Made by a program: the position numbers and the translations under genes. 64,000 bases of DNA from Lineolata rhizophorae (lineage: Eukaryota; Ascomycota; Dothideomycetes; Lineolatales; Lineolataceae). This document shows, in pieces, positions 22,698 through 35,376 of this stretch. Location: NCBI GenBank assembly GCA_010093515.1, contig MU001675.1, positions 1,011,371-1,075,370 of the forward strand, written 5' to 3'. How positions within the stretch are numbered: position 1 is the stretch's first letter; every line of letters begins with the position of its first letter. Under the pieces are notes generated by a model. The model searched no databases. It worked only from the letters and a program-made list of their open reading frames with translations, and was not told where the DNA came from.

Positions 22698-25357
22698 TCA
22701 CATAACCCCACACCCCCTCGGCAACTGCTGACACTGCTCCAAATACCCCTCTTCCACCTCCTCGCCCTCGGCATCCACCCCGGCCCCTCCCAACTTCCTC
22801 ACCACTCCTTTAACCTTCACCCACTGGTCTCCCTCTGCATGCCACCACCTCAGCTTCTGCACCACCACCGCATCGCTCCCTCCATCCTCACCCCCCTCTT
22901 CCCTCTCCCCTTCCCCCTCATTCACCTCCACGCTCTCCACAACCCACTTCCCTCCGCTGACCTCGACGCTCACCCGCCCGCCCGACGACGGCGGGAAATG
23001 CCATTCCGGCAAAAAAACCTCGGTCGGCGCGCCGTCTGGCGTCGCACTCGGCGCAACGAGGTTGAGTGTGAACGTGCAGTTCCTCAAGTCGAAGCCGTAC
23101 GCGGTGACGTCGCCGTGCGTTGCGATGGGTGTGGGCCGTATATACGCTTCGGCCGCTCTGAACCCGGCCTTCAGGATCAGAGACTGGCTGAGGGGGGTCT
23201 GTGCCTGCGCCGGCGTGCCTGAGGCGCCGTTGATGGCGCGCGGCACAGCAGAGTTAGATGAGGAGGCGGAGGCAGTCATATTTTCGGCGGTGAGGGTCCG
23301 CTTGAGCGTCGAGGGCGAGATGGAGGCCGATTCGGACAGGTGAGACTGCGAGTAGGAGGGCGAGGCCGGGTCGAGGGAAGTGCGGGAGGGGTTCGCGGAC
23401 AAGAAGGCGCTTGAGAGAGGTGGAGGCCGGTCATCGCGGGAAAAGATGGAAAGATCCTCGCCGTTCCAATTGTCGCCCCAATAGTGGTTGTTCTAGGCGC
23501 ACATAGCTAGAAGTCAGTGGTTTGATAGGCAACAAGTAGAGAAACTGGGCAAGGGAGCTGAGAATGGAATGCTCACCCCAGCCACATAAGCCCACAGCGT
23601 AAAGCCGTTGATCAGGCTGCCTTCAATAGCGAAGTGGTTCGCATCCATGGCGAGTGCCTGACTCGTGTAATCGCCCGTCTTGTACGCGTACTTGTCGTCC
23701 ATGTCGTAAGGGATGCCGATCTCGGTGAAGACGCACGGGTGGTTGCCCATGTAATCAAGGCCTTCCTGGCGAATCGCCGACAGCTGGTCGCGGAGACAAT
23801 TCCGGATGGCTGTTTCGCCAATCTTGACCGCGAAAGCCGGAGTCAGGTATTTGCCTCTAAGAATGCCGAACACGTCTACGTTCCATATTCGGTTCCTGAG
23901 ATCATGTCAGCGATGTGCCGGCAAGACTGTAAGCATATGCCATAAGCGCAACGTACCACTTCTTTGTTATAAGCGTCACTCCATCGTAATAATGCGGAGA
24001 GAAAACCATGTTGGGATCATCATCCGGGCCTCCCTTGATAGACGGCGGAATCTCTAACACGGGCGGCTCGCAAAACATGATGGCGTCCGGAAACACGCTC
24101 TTAACCATCCTACTATGCCTACGCCAATAATCCATAAACCAATGGTTGGTAAAGTACTCGTATGTAACCGTATCATCCGTACCAGGCCTCTTGGCGAAGT
24201 AATCCTTGCGCAAGATCTCGTCTGATGCCGGATCCCACACGCCATGCTGAGCCCACAGGCACTCGCCTAGCCTCCACCCGGGGTCGCGCTTCCAGCCGTA
24301 GCGAGAATCGTCGTAGTCCTTTGGCAACCATGCCATGGTGCCAGCGGGGTCGACGAGCACGCTACCGGATTTGAATGGGCCCATGCCGCCGAAGTCCCAC
24401 GTCTCGACCTCGCACGCGCGGCCGGAGCCGAGCAGCATGGCCTGCCAGGCCGTTGGTGATGTGCCCTTCTGCAGCTTCTGCTCCTTCGGTATGGCGGTGA
24501 GGTCCTGGTAGCCGACGAGGCCGCGATTGGGCTCGTTGATGTTCTCCCACCCGACAACAACTCGTCCTTCGAGGTCCCCAGCCTCATGGATTCGCCGCGC
24601 GAGGTGCCCGCATGCGCTCAGAAAGTGCTCTTGCAAGTAATCCTGGATGTTCTTTCCGTCGATGATGGCGCGCGGCGCGAAGTCGCGCCCTGCGAAGAAG
24701 AGCGTCCACACAGTCTGGCATACCAGTCGCGTGTAGTTGGTCGTCCAGATCATCTTCGGGAAGTTTTCGGGCTGCGGGTAAAGGTTATGAACAATGGCCG
24801 CCTCGGTCACGTCAAAGGCGCGCGGGTTGAGTCCGCAGGCATAGAGGGTCCACATGGGTGCGCCAGAGCCGCCGGAGAAGCGGGACCACTGTTCGGTGCG
24901 GGCATCATGGGTCAGCGAAGGATGGCCATTGCTTATGTTTTCTAGTGGAAGGTGAGGCAAGACATACGACATCCTGGTGCGGGTCCATGAAGATGTAGAA
25001 CCCGTAATCTTTTGCAACCCGCAACACCTCGATCGTGTGCTGTATCCACTCCTCGTCGTACTTGTCCGGGCCGGCATGCTCGATAGCCTCCCAAGTGAAA
25101 ATGTAGCGAATCGTGTTGTACCCGAACTTCTTCAGGCGCGCGAAATGGATGTGGGCATCGTCAACCGTAAACGGACGCCCCACAAATGAGATGTCGTCAC
25201 CGTCGAAGAAGCCCTCAGTGACGTGCGATGGCATGTCCGGGTGAGCCGGCAGCTTGGCGTCGCCGGCGACGTTGATGCCGTGGATGGTGACCTCGCGGCC
25301 CTGCTGGTCGCGGAAGCGCGTGCCGTCCACGCGAAGCCGCATCACAGGGGGAGCCAT
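22698..25357 (-). CDS. EGCrP2/Egh1-type sterylglucosidase (GH5)
   Basis: Exons 25357-24968, 24888-23957, 23895-23577 and 23492-22698 (introns 79, 61 and 84 bp) predict 811 residues. Family members (yeast Egh1, Cryptococcus EGCrP2) hydrolyse ergosteryl beta-glucoside in the cytosol or vacuole. A GH5 barrel is evident: the acid/base Glu lies in NINEPN (E249) and the probable nucleophile Glu in FTEIG (E499), with WGDNWNGEDLS near the start of the last exon. A beta-rich C-terminal domain of about 230 residues follows. There is no signal peptide. The ATG at 25357 has a strong context (AACATGG) and starts the conserved MAPPVMRLRVDGTRF; in-frame ATGs at 25495 and 25663 would add a basic N-terminal extension and cannot be excluded. 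The gene looks intact. Confidence 0.9.
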
Positions 25358-26039
25358 GTTCACTAGAGGCCTACGCTTCCTGAGGCGCCTCCTGGGCTTC
25401 GACTTCCGCGGGGAGGAGCCCGTGAGACGCGCGAGGTGGGCCGAGAGGCGCGAAGCTACGAGTCTGCGAGTCTGACGGAGGTGCACAATTACCATAGCCG
25501 GGACATGATGAGGGAGGGAAAGGAGCGGAGGCACTCGCGGCCGGGGCTGTGGAGGAGCGAGGATATAAGCAAGGCAGCAGGAACGTGACTTGGGGGCGGT
25601 CCCAAGGGAGTCCGAGTGCTGGTTGGAAGCCGGTTGAGGTGGTGAGGTTGTGCACCTGAGCATGCGACGTCGTCATTCGCTCGCTTCCAAGCTGCCGCAC
25701 CCCTGGGTCCCGAGCCAAGCCGGCTTCGTTGTCCCATTCCTCATACGGCAATTCCGCGGCCAAGACTCCCTTGGCTGCAGTGGCCGCCTCGGGTGCCGGA
25801 AAAAGGTGGCCCCGCGCCGCAATTGAAGCTGCCACCTTGCGACATTGCAGCTCTATTTGGGACCGCGATGACTTAAATTTAGCATTTCACTCCTTCACTC
25901 TCTGCCTCATTCGGCTCTTCTGTCTACGTCGCGCGCTCTCTAGCGGAGCTTCGGCCTCCCACCGATGCACCTTTTCCCTTGCACTTAATCTTGCTTTTCC
26001 ATCATCGGTGCTGCAACCTGCCGACTCTCTCCAGTAACC
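25358..26039. promoter_or_regulatory. Divergent promoter, sterylglucosidase / DNAJC3-type gene
   Basis: A 682-bp divergent interval. A TATAAG-like element is near 25564. Part of it (25358-25663) is open in frame with the sterylglucosidase and may encode an alternative N-terminus. No other gene is seen. Confidence 0.45.
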
Positions 26040-27721
26040 ATGTACCTCCCGTCGAGCCTCCCACTCCTTGCCCTGACCACCCTATTCTTCACGTTTCCTA
26101 CTCCCTCTCTCACGCTTACCGCAGCCGACTTCCCTGCAGATGCGCCCACATCGCAGCTTCTCTCCGCTGCGGCTAGCGAGCTTGCGGCGGGCCACTCGTC
26201 GGACGCGCTCTCCCTTTTCGATGCGGCTTTAGCGCGCGATCCCTCTGACTACCTCGCCCTCTTTAAACGCGGCGCGACGTACCTCTCATTGGGCAAGACG
26301 AACCAAGCCCAGGCTGACTTCGACCGCGCGCTCGCGCTTAAGCCTGACTTTGAGGGCGCGTTGTTGCAACGCGCGCGGCTCAAGGCGCGGCGCGCCGACT
26401 GGGCCGGTGCGCGGCGCGACCTGAAAGGCGTGGGTGCGAAGGGAAAGGAAGGCGAGAGGGCTAGGAAGGAAATTGCTGAGTTGGAAGAGGCGCAGGGCGC
26501 GGCGGCGCTGGCGTATGATGCGGAAGCGAAGGGACAATGGGAGGAATGTGTGAGCCAGGCGGGCGTGGCGGTCCAGGTCGCGAGTCAAGCTGTCGAGTTG
26601 AGGAGGCTACGCGCTAGGTGCAGGGTTGAGGCTGGAGATACGGTGGAAGCGCTGGCGGATCTGCAACATGTGGTCGGACTAGCGCCGGGAAGCGTGGAGC
26701 CGCACTTGCAGATTTCTGCCACGACGTTTTATGCCCTAGGAGAGACGGAGAAGGGGTTGTCGGCAATAAGGAAGTGTCTGCAAAGCGATCCAGATTCCAA
26801 GGAGTGTATGAAGCTGATGAAGAGGGAGAAAAAACTAGAGAAGGGGATAAGCAAGGTGAAGCAGATGCTTGAGCGGCAACAGTTCGCCAGCGCGACGAGG
26901 CTCCTTATCCCAGCTGGAGAGGACACGGGTTTGTTGCAGGACGTCAAGGACGACATGAAGGAGTATAGGGCTGCCGGTTACATCCATGGAAAGGCAACTG
27001 CCGGCCTTTATGCTACTCTTCTTGAGATGACGTGCGAAGCGTACTACCAAGTAAGATCCATGCTACTGCCCTCGCTCCCAATCAAAATACTCTGATATCT
27101 AATCACGCAGTTAAACAGATGGGCAATATGAAAAAAGCCGCACCCTACTGTACCGAGACACTAACCCTCAAATCCGGATCCCTGTACCCGCTCCTTGCGC
27201 AAGCGCGGCAGTTCCTGGTCGACGACGACTTCGAAGCGGCATTGCGCGTGCTCGCCGATGCCAAGGATGGCGGCCACGGCTCCCATCCGGAGTTCACCCG
27301 CCTCATGCGCGAAGCCCAGATGCTGCAGCGCCGCTCCAAGGAGAAGGATTACTACAAGGTCCTAGGGCTCAAACGCGACGCATCGGAAAAGGAGATTCGC
27401 AAAGCGTATCGCGGCCTCACCAAGCTTTACCATCCGGACAAGGCCGCCGCGCAAGGCATCTCCAAGGAGGATGCCGAGAAGAAGATGGCTGCGATTAACG
27501 AGGCGTATGAGGTGTTGAGCGACCCGGAACTAAAGGCGAGGTTTGATGCTGGCGACGATCCGAACAATCAAGAGCATGGTTCGCCGTTTGGCTCGGGACC
27601 GGGCAATCAGTTCTTCTTCAAGCAGGGTGGTGGGCCATTCGGTGGGGGAGGGAGCGGATTCAAGTTCGCAAGCGGAGGGTTCGGTGGGTTCGGAGGGTTC
27701 CCGAATAACTTCGGGTTCTAG
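26040..27721 (+). CDS. ER-luminal TPR and J-domain co-chaperone (DNAJC3/P58IPK type)
   Basis: Exons 26040-27050 and 27119-27721 (68-bp intron, donor GTAAGA, branch TCTAATC) predict 537 residues. A signal peptide of about 28 residues (MYLPSSLPLLALTTLFF) sends it to the ER lumen. TPR repeats fill about residues 35-400 and bind unfolded clients, and a J domain lies at about 414-490 with HPD at 442-444, which would stimulate the ER Hsp70 BiP. The C-terminus is a Gly/Phe-rich tail ending PNNFGF, and no KDEL-like signal is present. The acceptor just before ATG GGC is the only one keeping the frame; a nearer AG at 27109-27110 leads to an early stop. Domain order and length match animal P58IPK and its filamentous-fungal relatives. 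Confidence 0.93.
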
Positions 27722-29034
27722 GTCCACTGCGGATCCAAACTTGCTCTTTTGTTCTGCACTGTTGTGGCGTTCGTTCACACCTGGTGCTGCATGGACGGGT
27801 GCTTTTGGCGTTTTATTGTTCGAGAAGAGGTTTTTCCTAACCTTTCCTGCAGGGAGGCCTTTCGATATTCATTTCTATTTCCCATTTAGGCTACGTTCTC
27901 ACGAGCTTATTGCCTAAAACAAAACCACAAATACTATGTAGTTTAGCCAACTACTGAAAAATAGCCAGCAGGGATTGACTAGCCGTCCCGCACACGTGGC
28001 CGATACTTTGCCCACCTGGTCAAGAGACTAGCGGTCAATTGAATCACGCCGCGCACCTGCTGAGGTGCTCAAATCTCAAAAGCATCCGCATGCATGAGAC
28101 CTGAAAGATGGAATTGTGAAAGTGAAGGTAAACTTAAAATCGCTGCGGACCAGTACTGGCTCATACATGCTTACACTAGTGATCTTAAAATGTCAGGCGA
28201 TAGCACCTCACTTCCAGAGGCGAGTCATCTTCATAATAAGCAAAGACTTCTGTAATTTCCTTCGTCGACATTCACTTTCATCTACACTTCACTAGACGCA
28301 GGTAATCCTCAAGGCTACCTACGCGTCTCCACCACTTCGAGCAAGGGTGGTATCTTATAGAACTCTGAATAGCAGAAACACAATATCCCTCCTTCCATTT
28401 TTATATTCACTTTGAAGTCTCTATCGAAGAACTCGAACCTAATTCCCATTAGCAGAGCGGCCAGGTTCAATTCCCACACATCGAGTTCTCCAATGCAGAT
28501 ACCGCCCCAGACCTACTCCTCAGCAAGAGTTCGCATGGAGGTTGTAAGTCAACACGAAAATCTCAATAAGTTCCTCACCGATCAAGCAACCTAGACGATT
28601 CCTTATTTTACCCAGCACTATGTTAACAGGAGACAACAAAATCACCTCCATCTAGACCCGGTATATTTTCCAGGCCGAGCCGCCCAGTTACCATTCTATG
28701 CGCCTTAAGAGTGCGGACCAGTGCAAAACCCCTCGCCGACTCTACCTCAAAGAAACTGATCCGCTCTGGCACCACTCGATATGCGGTCACTAGTCGGTAC
28801 AAAGAATGCGCGCCACGATAAGTCGATGGGCATGCCGGCCAAACGAAAACAGCCTATGCTGCATCGCTTTCCGGCTCCGCTGCAACTTGTGACTACCTTG
28901 CCAACCCTGCAAATGCGGCACAAGCCCGGCAGGCCCCAAGCAAGATATCTCTAAAACTGCACTTCAACGCCGATCCATTTCCTCCCTTTCTCCCTCCTTC
29001 ACTCACAAAACCCCCCCCTCTCACCTCCACTCCC
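27722..29034. other. Convergent intergenic region
   Basis: About 1.3 kb between facing stops. It is AT-richer than its neighbours around 27900-28700 and shows only chance open frames. A sequence like a tRNA B box at 28464-28474 was examined and rejected. The last 100 bases before 29034 are C-rich and read as the complement of the LDB17 3' end. Confidence 0.55.
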
Positions 29035-31094
29035 TCACCTCCCACCCCCATTCCTCGCGGCCGTAACCCCCGTCCCCGTCCCCACCATGGCCACCACATC
29101 CCCCTCAGCCCTCTCCCCCTTCTCCCCCTCCGTCTCCCCACCCGCCTTGTCCCTCCCCCTCTCCCCCCGACTCGGCGCCACCACGCCCGGCCTCTCCGTC
29201 TGCGCCGCCATCTCCGCCATGCTCAGCGAGCTCCCCGTCTGTCGCGCGTCGTGCACGCTCATGCCCAGCATCTGCCTGCGCGCGCGATCCTTCTGCTCCG
29301 CGGCGCCGCCCGTGGCCGCGCGGCCGTGGTGCCGCGGCGGCGGCGGCGGCGGCGGCGTCGACGAGTGCCCGTCGACGCGGCGGCCGTGGCGGCGGCCGTT
29401 GGGCACGGGCGGCGGTGTTGCGCTGGGCTTCGCTTCGGTGGCGGGGGCGGCCGGTGCCGCAGCGGCGACGTCGGGCACGGGCGTCGCTTTGTCCGCGATG
29501 GGTTCCTTGGGGTCGCGCAGCCAGGCGACGGCCTCGCAGCGGCGGACGAGGCGGGCCGTGGTGTCGTCGACGGGGGCGAAGTGAATGCCGGACAGCTTTC
29601 CCTCGTCGGTGAGCAGGGCGAGCAGCTTGCGAACCTCGTCGCGCTTGTAGTGGGCGCCCTCCTTTGCGATCTGGCTGTTTGCGAGGAGCGGGTGGAGGAC
29701 GCGCAGGTACGTGTGGCGGAGGGCGGTAGCGGGCGCCGAGTCGGCCGGCAGGTCCAGCAGGTTGCGCACCACCACGTCAAGCAGCACGTGCAGGTCGTTG
29801 GTGTAGAAGTATTCGGCCGTCGAGGGCGATTGGAAGAGGAGGTAGAGCAGTTTGAGGATGAGGAGTTGGAGCGACGTTTCGGATTCGCGGTTTAGGAGGA
29901 GGATCAGGTTCTCGCCGAAGGTCTTGTAGAGGTGGCCGTGGGTAGAGAGGGCTTTGATGACGCGGTTAGTGAGGGGTTGACTCGAGGCCGTGGACATGAC
30001 CATGTATTGTTCATTAAGGACTAGCTGAAATGGAAACGTTAGCGTTGGGGCGTCCTATCGGCTGGGTAGGATTAGACCTACAAGAACTCGAATTACAGGG
30101 TAATGGTATGGATCATTAACGTCGTCCGAAAGCTGCTCGATAATTTGAAACAAGTGAAGCACAAAGGCGTCGTCGACCGCCACTAACCCGCCGTAGCATC
30201 GTCAGCACCCACGTCTTAACTGCCTAACAGTCTTATGACAAGCTCGGACCCAAACCAAGGTCTCAGGACACCCGTACCTAAGTCTTCCCATGTCAAGGGC
30301 TGTATGCGGGACATCTCGTAAAGCAGCCTGAGCAACAGGCGGTGCAAACGGAAGTCACTGTTTAAATTGGGCGATTGTATAAGCTCGATAAGACGCGGAA
30401 ATGCGCCCTCGGTCTGCATCATCTCGAAGGTTTCATCATGATGGATGCCGTCGAAGAGAAGGAATGCAGTAATGATATGAAGAGTAGGCGGGTCGTCTTC
30501 CTGCTGGGATGAAGTCTTCGATCAGCCTGAAGCAAGCGCTCGGATCCGACCCGCTCTGCGCGAGTAGCACTCGTGCAAATGCTCGGCCTGGATGAAGGAG
30601 CATACCTGCAACAAGCAATATACCAGCTGCCGCCGCACATACTCCTTGTGGTCGGCATATAGGCATGCCTCCAGCAGCTTAAAGGTACACCGTAGGACGT
30701 CATCTTCGGATTGAAGGTACTGGTCTTGTCGAGTCAGCCGCGGTCTAGTCCGCCGTCGGCAGCACGAAGAGGCCCGAATCGAACGTCACGGACGGGGCCA
30801 TTGACTCGAGCCGGAATTGGAGACGCGAGAAGGGCATACCTCGAAAATTGGTGGTGAAATGCAGATAGGTGCGCAAGGCATTGTCTATTACTTCGTGCGA
30901 GTCGCACTTCTTCGTGACGATGTCTTCGAGCTCTAGATGCGTGGCGAAACAGACGGCTCGTTAGCTGGAGGATCCCGAGTCGTGGATGCAGCGACATGGT
31001 TCGCAGGTAAGGACGCAGATTGGCGGCATGTGCGGCGCGTACCATCCCAGAATTGCTGCTCGTTCTCCAGGCTGTAGGACACGTCGAGCTCCAT
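29035..31094 (-). CDS. LDB17/Dip1/SPIN90-type actin regulator
   Basis: Six exons (31094-31043, 30932-30840, 30724-30606, 30500-30278, 30182-30082 and 30024-29035) with introns of 110, 115, 105, 95 and 57 bp give 525 residues. Family members activate Arp2/3 to form the first, unbranched actin filaments at endocytic sites. The N-terminus [17 protein letters not shown] and the core [23 protein letters not shown] and [16 protein letters not shown] form the leucine-rich all-helical SPIN90/Ldb17 domain over about residues 1-370. The C-terminal 150 or so residues are disordered, with a proline run near the middle that is a plausible SH3-ligand site, as in yeast Ldb17. All splice phases close. The five introns crowd into the first 590 coding bases. 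Confidence 0.88.
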
Positions 31095-32484
31095 TCTTCT
31101 GCTGCGGCTCCTCCGCGACGGGCAGCTTCATGATCTACAACGGGGCGCGGTAGGGAGAGCTCCCGCGTGCGGGCGTTGGGCGGTGCTGGCGGTGCGCGAC
31201 GCGGGGTGCCGTCGACAATTGACACGCTGCATCGATTTGTCGTCGGTGCCCCGGGCGTGTGACGTTGGCGGCAGGAGGCCCCTGCCACACCGTCGACCGC
31301 GCCTGCATGATCCAGCCACAAGCCCGCGTGCCGGTCTCGAGCCGGGCCGGGCAGGTAACAGCGCGCGGATCCGTCTACTTGGTCCTTATCTGCACCGATG
31401 ATACGCACTGCGCCCCTCGCACGAGAACACTGCGTGTGAGTGGACCAAGCGGACGATTGCAAAACACCTACGCAGGCGCTGAATATTTGCAGCGCATCCG
31501 GTGATGATGGACGGAGCGGTCCTCCCGTCAAGGGCGCTTCCGCAGATCGGTTCGGCTAGCGATACGCTTACGTAGTATTCAGCGAACTCGACATGTCATC
31601 GGTGATAGGTCCGAGCCATCTGGACTGGGCCTCGAGATCAGGCATTCCCAATTTCACCTGCCGCTTTATAGGGTGAATCTCTGGCGTGAGGCGCCGGCTG
31701 GAGCTGGTGCAGATAAGCCACCCCGAGGCTCCCTACCTCGACGCTGGCGATGCAGCTGCAGGCTTGCAGCGTGCAGAAACTCTCGTGTCTCTATGAGTCG
31801 AACCTATTATCAGCACGGCGTGGATTGGCCAGCGGCGACTTTCGCTTTTCTTGACCATGCTGTCTCACCCTTTAGTGCACTGCAGTATCTCTTCCAAGGA
31901 GCGTGCGATATCTAGTACGTCGAGCACAGCCACTTCGCAAGGATCGTATCCGACGCGACATCACAAGCAACTCGCTTATTTCAGGGAAATGAGCTTGAAG
32001 CAGCCTCCTCTTCTCCGTTTTGCAGTAATGCCAATAAAGCCAGCTTCGTGTCAGTTCTTGTGGGGGTGGCTGTGGAAGTGTCCTTTACTGCGGGGAAGTG
32101 GAGATGTCGGAGGCAGGACCGCGCTGTTGCCTGATGTGTCCGCCCACTTTAAGCCGTATCAGAGCTCCAATTGGGTCGGAAACTTACCGCGCAACCAAAC
32201 AAACCTTGTCGGTTTTGAGCTTTTGTCTACAAAACTTGGGGATATCATGGCCGCTGCTGCCTGCTCCATCGATGTGAGACTTGCACTGCCCCACATCCAA
32301 AGGGAACCCAACAACACAGTCCGCGTTTCTGTCTCACGTATAAGAAGCTACCTAACTCTCGATGCTTCGCTTGTCATTACCAAGCTTTCATCTTCCCAGA
32401 CCTTTGCTTCGAGAAATTGTTTGACTGGGCCACTCCAATTTGCACATTTTCAGGCACTACCCTGTTGTACGCTCCGTACTGTCA
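31095..32484. other. Divergent intergenic region
   Basis: About 1.4 kb between the actin-regulator and AAA-ATPase genes, holding both promoters. A 280-codon frame starting at 31851 overlaps the AAA gene in another frame and has no domain; it is not accepted. A pyrimidine-rich stretch around 32380-32460 fits the AAA leader. Confidence 0.5.
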
Positions 32485-34816
32485 ATGAAGATGAAGTTCA
32501 TCCAAGGAGGCCCTGGGCGGTTCCAGATAAGTTCCGAGGGCAACAGCGCAAAGATTGGACTCCGTCTGCGCATCTCGGAAGGTTTCAAGCACTGGTACTA
32601 TGGAAACCACAATCCCACTCGGAACCTGGATCAGGTCTTTCCGGGGTATGTAGACGGAGACAACAAGCCCGAGCAGAACCGCCGCGACGATGACTCTGCA
32701 GACTCGATCTGCAATCTCAAGGAGGCCGGCACTCTCCCTCCTGGGATGAAAGCGCCTGATGCACCGTCAAAGAGCACCAACAACAACGTCGCTACTTCCA
32801 ATAACAAAGGCGGCTTGGCTCGCGGGACAAGGAATGAGTGCAAGACTCTCGATGCCCGGTACGACAAACGCGGCGATCTTACTGTGTCGGAAAGCTCGAA
32901 GCCGTTCGATCTCATCAGCAACATGGACAATAAACCAACCACTTTGTTCGACGAGTACTGCATGGTGGTGACGCGCAAATACAGCCAGGACAACAAGCTA
33001 GAGTCGACGACGTTGAAGATCCAGTCGCCATTTATTGTTACTGCTCTTCGCAACATTATCAAATACTCCCCGGATGTGCCTCTGGATGTCTCTGACGTGA
33101 TCGACATTGGCGATCCCCCGGCGATCATCTACCACTACCGCCACGAGCTCGCAACATACGCCTGCCAAATCGCCGGCGCCGACGAAAACTCTCTGCAGAC
33201 AAAGCTCCACATCAACTATCTTTTGGCTTACTTGCGGGTCTGCATGGGAGATGACATGGACCAATGCGAAGCCCACCTAGCCAAAGGGCTCATCAAGTAC
33301 GACTGGCTGTGGATGCTCTACCGTCCCGGCACGTTGGTCTACTCCTCGGGGGCAGATCAGCTCTACTTCTTCGAGCGCTCCGAATACGTCGAATGCGGCG
33401 GAGGGCACGCCTTCATAGTGCACTGCCACGTCATCAACTACGACGGGGTCTCCGTTGGCAAGGAAGTTCGAAAGGTAATTTTCGCACAGTTTAGCGGCCC
33501 GCGCGAATTGTCTTGGCTGGACCTGCTGCCGCTCGAGTACTGCGACGACGTCGACGGCTTGAAGCGGAGGCTCACGGAGCGTGGCCGTGTTTTCCTTAGT
33601 CTGCGCGGCGTGCACCAGCGGGCACACCCAGAGCATGGCCGCGTCATCGTCGATTGCAAGACATACCAACAGCGCGTATTCCCAAAGGAGATGTACAAAA
33701 AGCGCATGAAGATCGAGAGCAAGAGCAGCTGTGTCTGCCGTGTCTGCTCTAAAAAGGTCGCCCAGACGAAGGACGATTACGATCATGAACTCCGCGAACT
33801 CTCGGAGGAGGAGATGATGCTTTGCTCGGCGACGGTGTACGGCTTCACGCTCAAGCACCACAAGTGGAAAGAGTTCCGCGTGAACGACCTTGCTGAGATT
33901 GACTGGAAGACGGATGCAATTCGTGGCTTGGTCATGGACGATGCGCAGAAGAAAGTCATTCTGAGTCTTGTCACGTCACGTCTTTTCGTTGAGGGGAAAG
34001 AAACTGGCGTTGTTGAAGGAAAGGGCAAGGGACTTGTAGTGCTCTTGCACGGAACCCCGGGGACTGGAAAGACTCTGTAAGAACTTCTCTTTTTATTACC
34101 CACAATGCATGGGTACTTTCTAGGCTAACTTGCGTAACTAAGGACTGCCGAATGCGTCTGCGAGCACCTCAGACGCCCGCTTTACATTGTCGGCGGAGGA
34201 GAACTTGGAATCAAGCCCGCCGATCTAGAGAGAAATTTGAAAGATATTCTAGCTCTGTCGGCACGCTGGAACGCTATTACTCTTATCGACGAAGCGGACA
34301 TCTTCCTCGAACAGCGTAGCGCCACGGACTTAGCTAGGAACAGCCTTGTCTCTGGTAAATACCAACCTTGCTTCCCAGCCTCGCAGTCATCCCCACTACA
34401 GGTTTCACTAACAACGCCCAGTCTTCCTCCGCGAGCTCGAGTACTTCACCGGCATCCTTTTCCTGACGACCAACCGTGTCGAGCGCTTCGACGACGCGTT
34501 CACGTCGCGCATACACCTCGCCCTCCAATACCCGGACCTTTCGCGCGCCATGCGCCGCGACGTCTGGGCTTACAGCCTCGCGCGCTTCCCAGCCGCCGAT
34601 GTCCTTGTCGATGTCGGGCCGGACTCAAAGGACCTCGACGTGCTTGCTCGGGAAGACCTGAATGGCAGGGTCATCTCGTATGCAGTGCGCACTGCCAAGG
34701 CACTAGCGGACGCGGAGGGAGAGCCGTTGGGCGTGGCGCATTTGAAAGATGTGTTGGGGGTGTATCAGAAGTTTAATCGAAGGATGCTAGACGGGAAGAG
34801 CGCCGTATCGGGCTAG
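32485..34816 (+). CDS. AAA ATPase with large N-terminal domain (DUF7025-like)
   Basis: Exons 32485-34076, 34143-34354 and 34422-34816 (introns 66 and 67 bp) predict 732 residues. The C-terminal AAA module has Walker A GTPGTGKT at 523-530, split from the rest by the first intron, Walker B ending LIDEAD at about 578-583, and the sensor region FLTTNRVERFDDAF with a following SRIH arginine finger. The 500-residue N-terminal region belongs, from memory, to the DUF7025-containing group that is greatly expanded in filamentous fungi. It includes a Cys-rich CVCRVC patch near residue 415. No cellular role is established for the group. The frame is open upstream to a TTG; the ATG at 32485 (MKMKFIQGG) is used, and a second ATG lies two codons on. 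All key ATPase residues are present. Confidence 0.85.
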
Positions 34817-35376
34817 TGAGTTGTTTGTGCCGGGCCCGGATTTTGACAGTTGTCTGGTCGAATAGGCTGCACTCCATATAGGAGTAGACTTACAAGCCCG
34901 GTCGATCGTCAAGCTGTTTATGGAGCACCTAGAAACAAAAACTAAAACATATTTCTTTGGAATGACGCACAAGAGACAACGTAGTGCTGAACTCTGACAA
35001 ATCCCTTCACTTTTGACTGTAGAAGTTTGCCAATCGCGTCGCCCCAAGCAAGATTCCCAGGCGGGTACCCGTCGAGTTCGGATAGATGATGGTTGACGTG
35101 TTCCTGCCTCGCCCTCTCTCGCCCTCTCACACCCTCTTGACGCCTTCTTGGCGCCTAGCCTTGCCCTCTCAGCAGTGATCTCGCCCTCTCTCCAAGGGTC
35201 TTCCCTGTCCCTTAGCCGCTTTGCGGCCATAAAGCGGCGACGAGGCTGAAAGGGCTTTTCAGAGCGGCACATAAGTCTATCGCGAGCCCCTAGCTCGCCC
35301 TGCACCGCAAAAGTCCACTTGTCAGCACGCACGACGCCATCACCGCCAATCAGCATCACTTGCCGCCTTATCGACC
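34817..35376. promoter_or_regulatory. Promoter of the C2H2 gene with repeated decamer
   Basis: About 560 bp. It contains four copies of T(C/T)GCCCTCTC at 35109-35118, 35119-35128, 35161-35170 and 35181-35190, and a partial copy near 35294. An 8-bp inverted repeat GCCGCTTT/AAAGCGGC follows at 35215-35238. The clustering 140-270 bp before the ATG suggests binding sites or a pyrimidine-rich leader; function is inferred. Confidence 0.5.

Noticed and set aside
28464-28474. tRNA B-box-like GGTTCAATTCC
   Set aside because: Flanking bases do not form a T stem, and no A box, anticodon arm or acceptor pairing is found upstream.
31851-32693. 280-codon frame overlapping the AAA-ATPase start
   Set aside because: Overlaps a well-supported gene in another frame and shows no family features.
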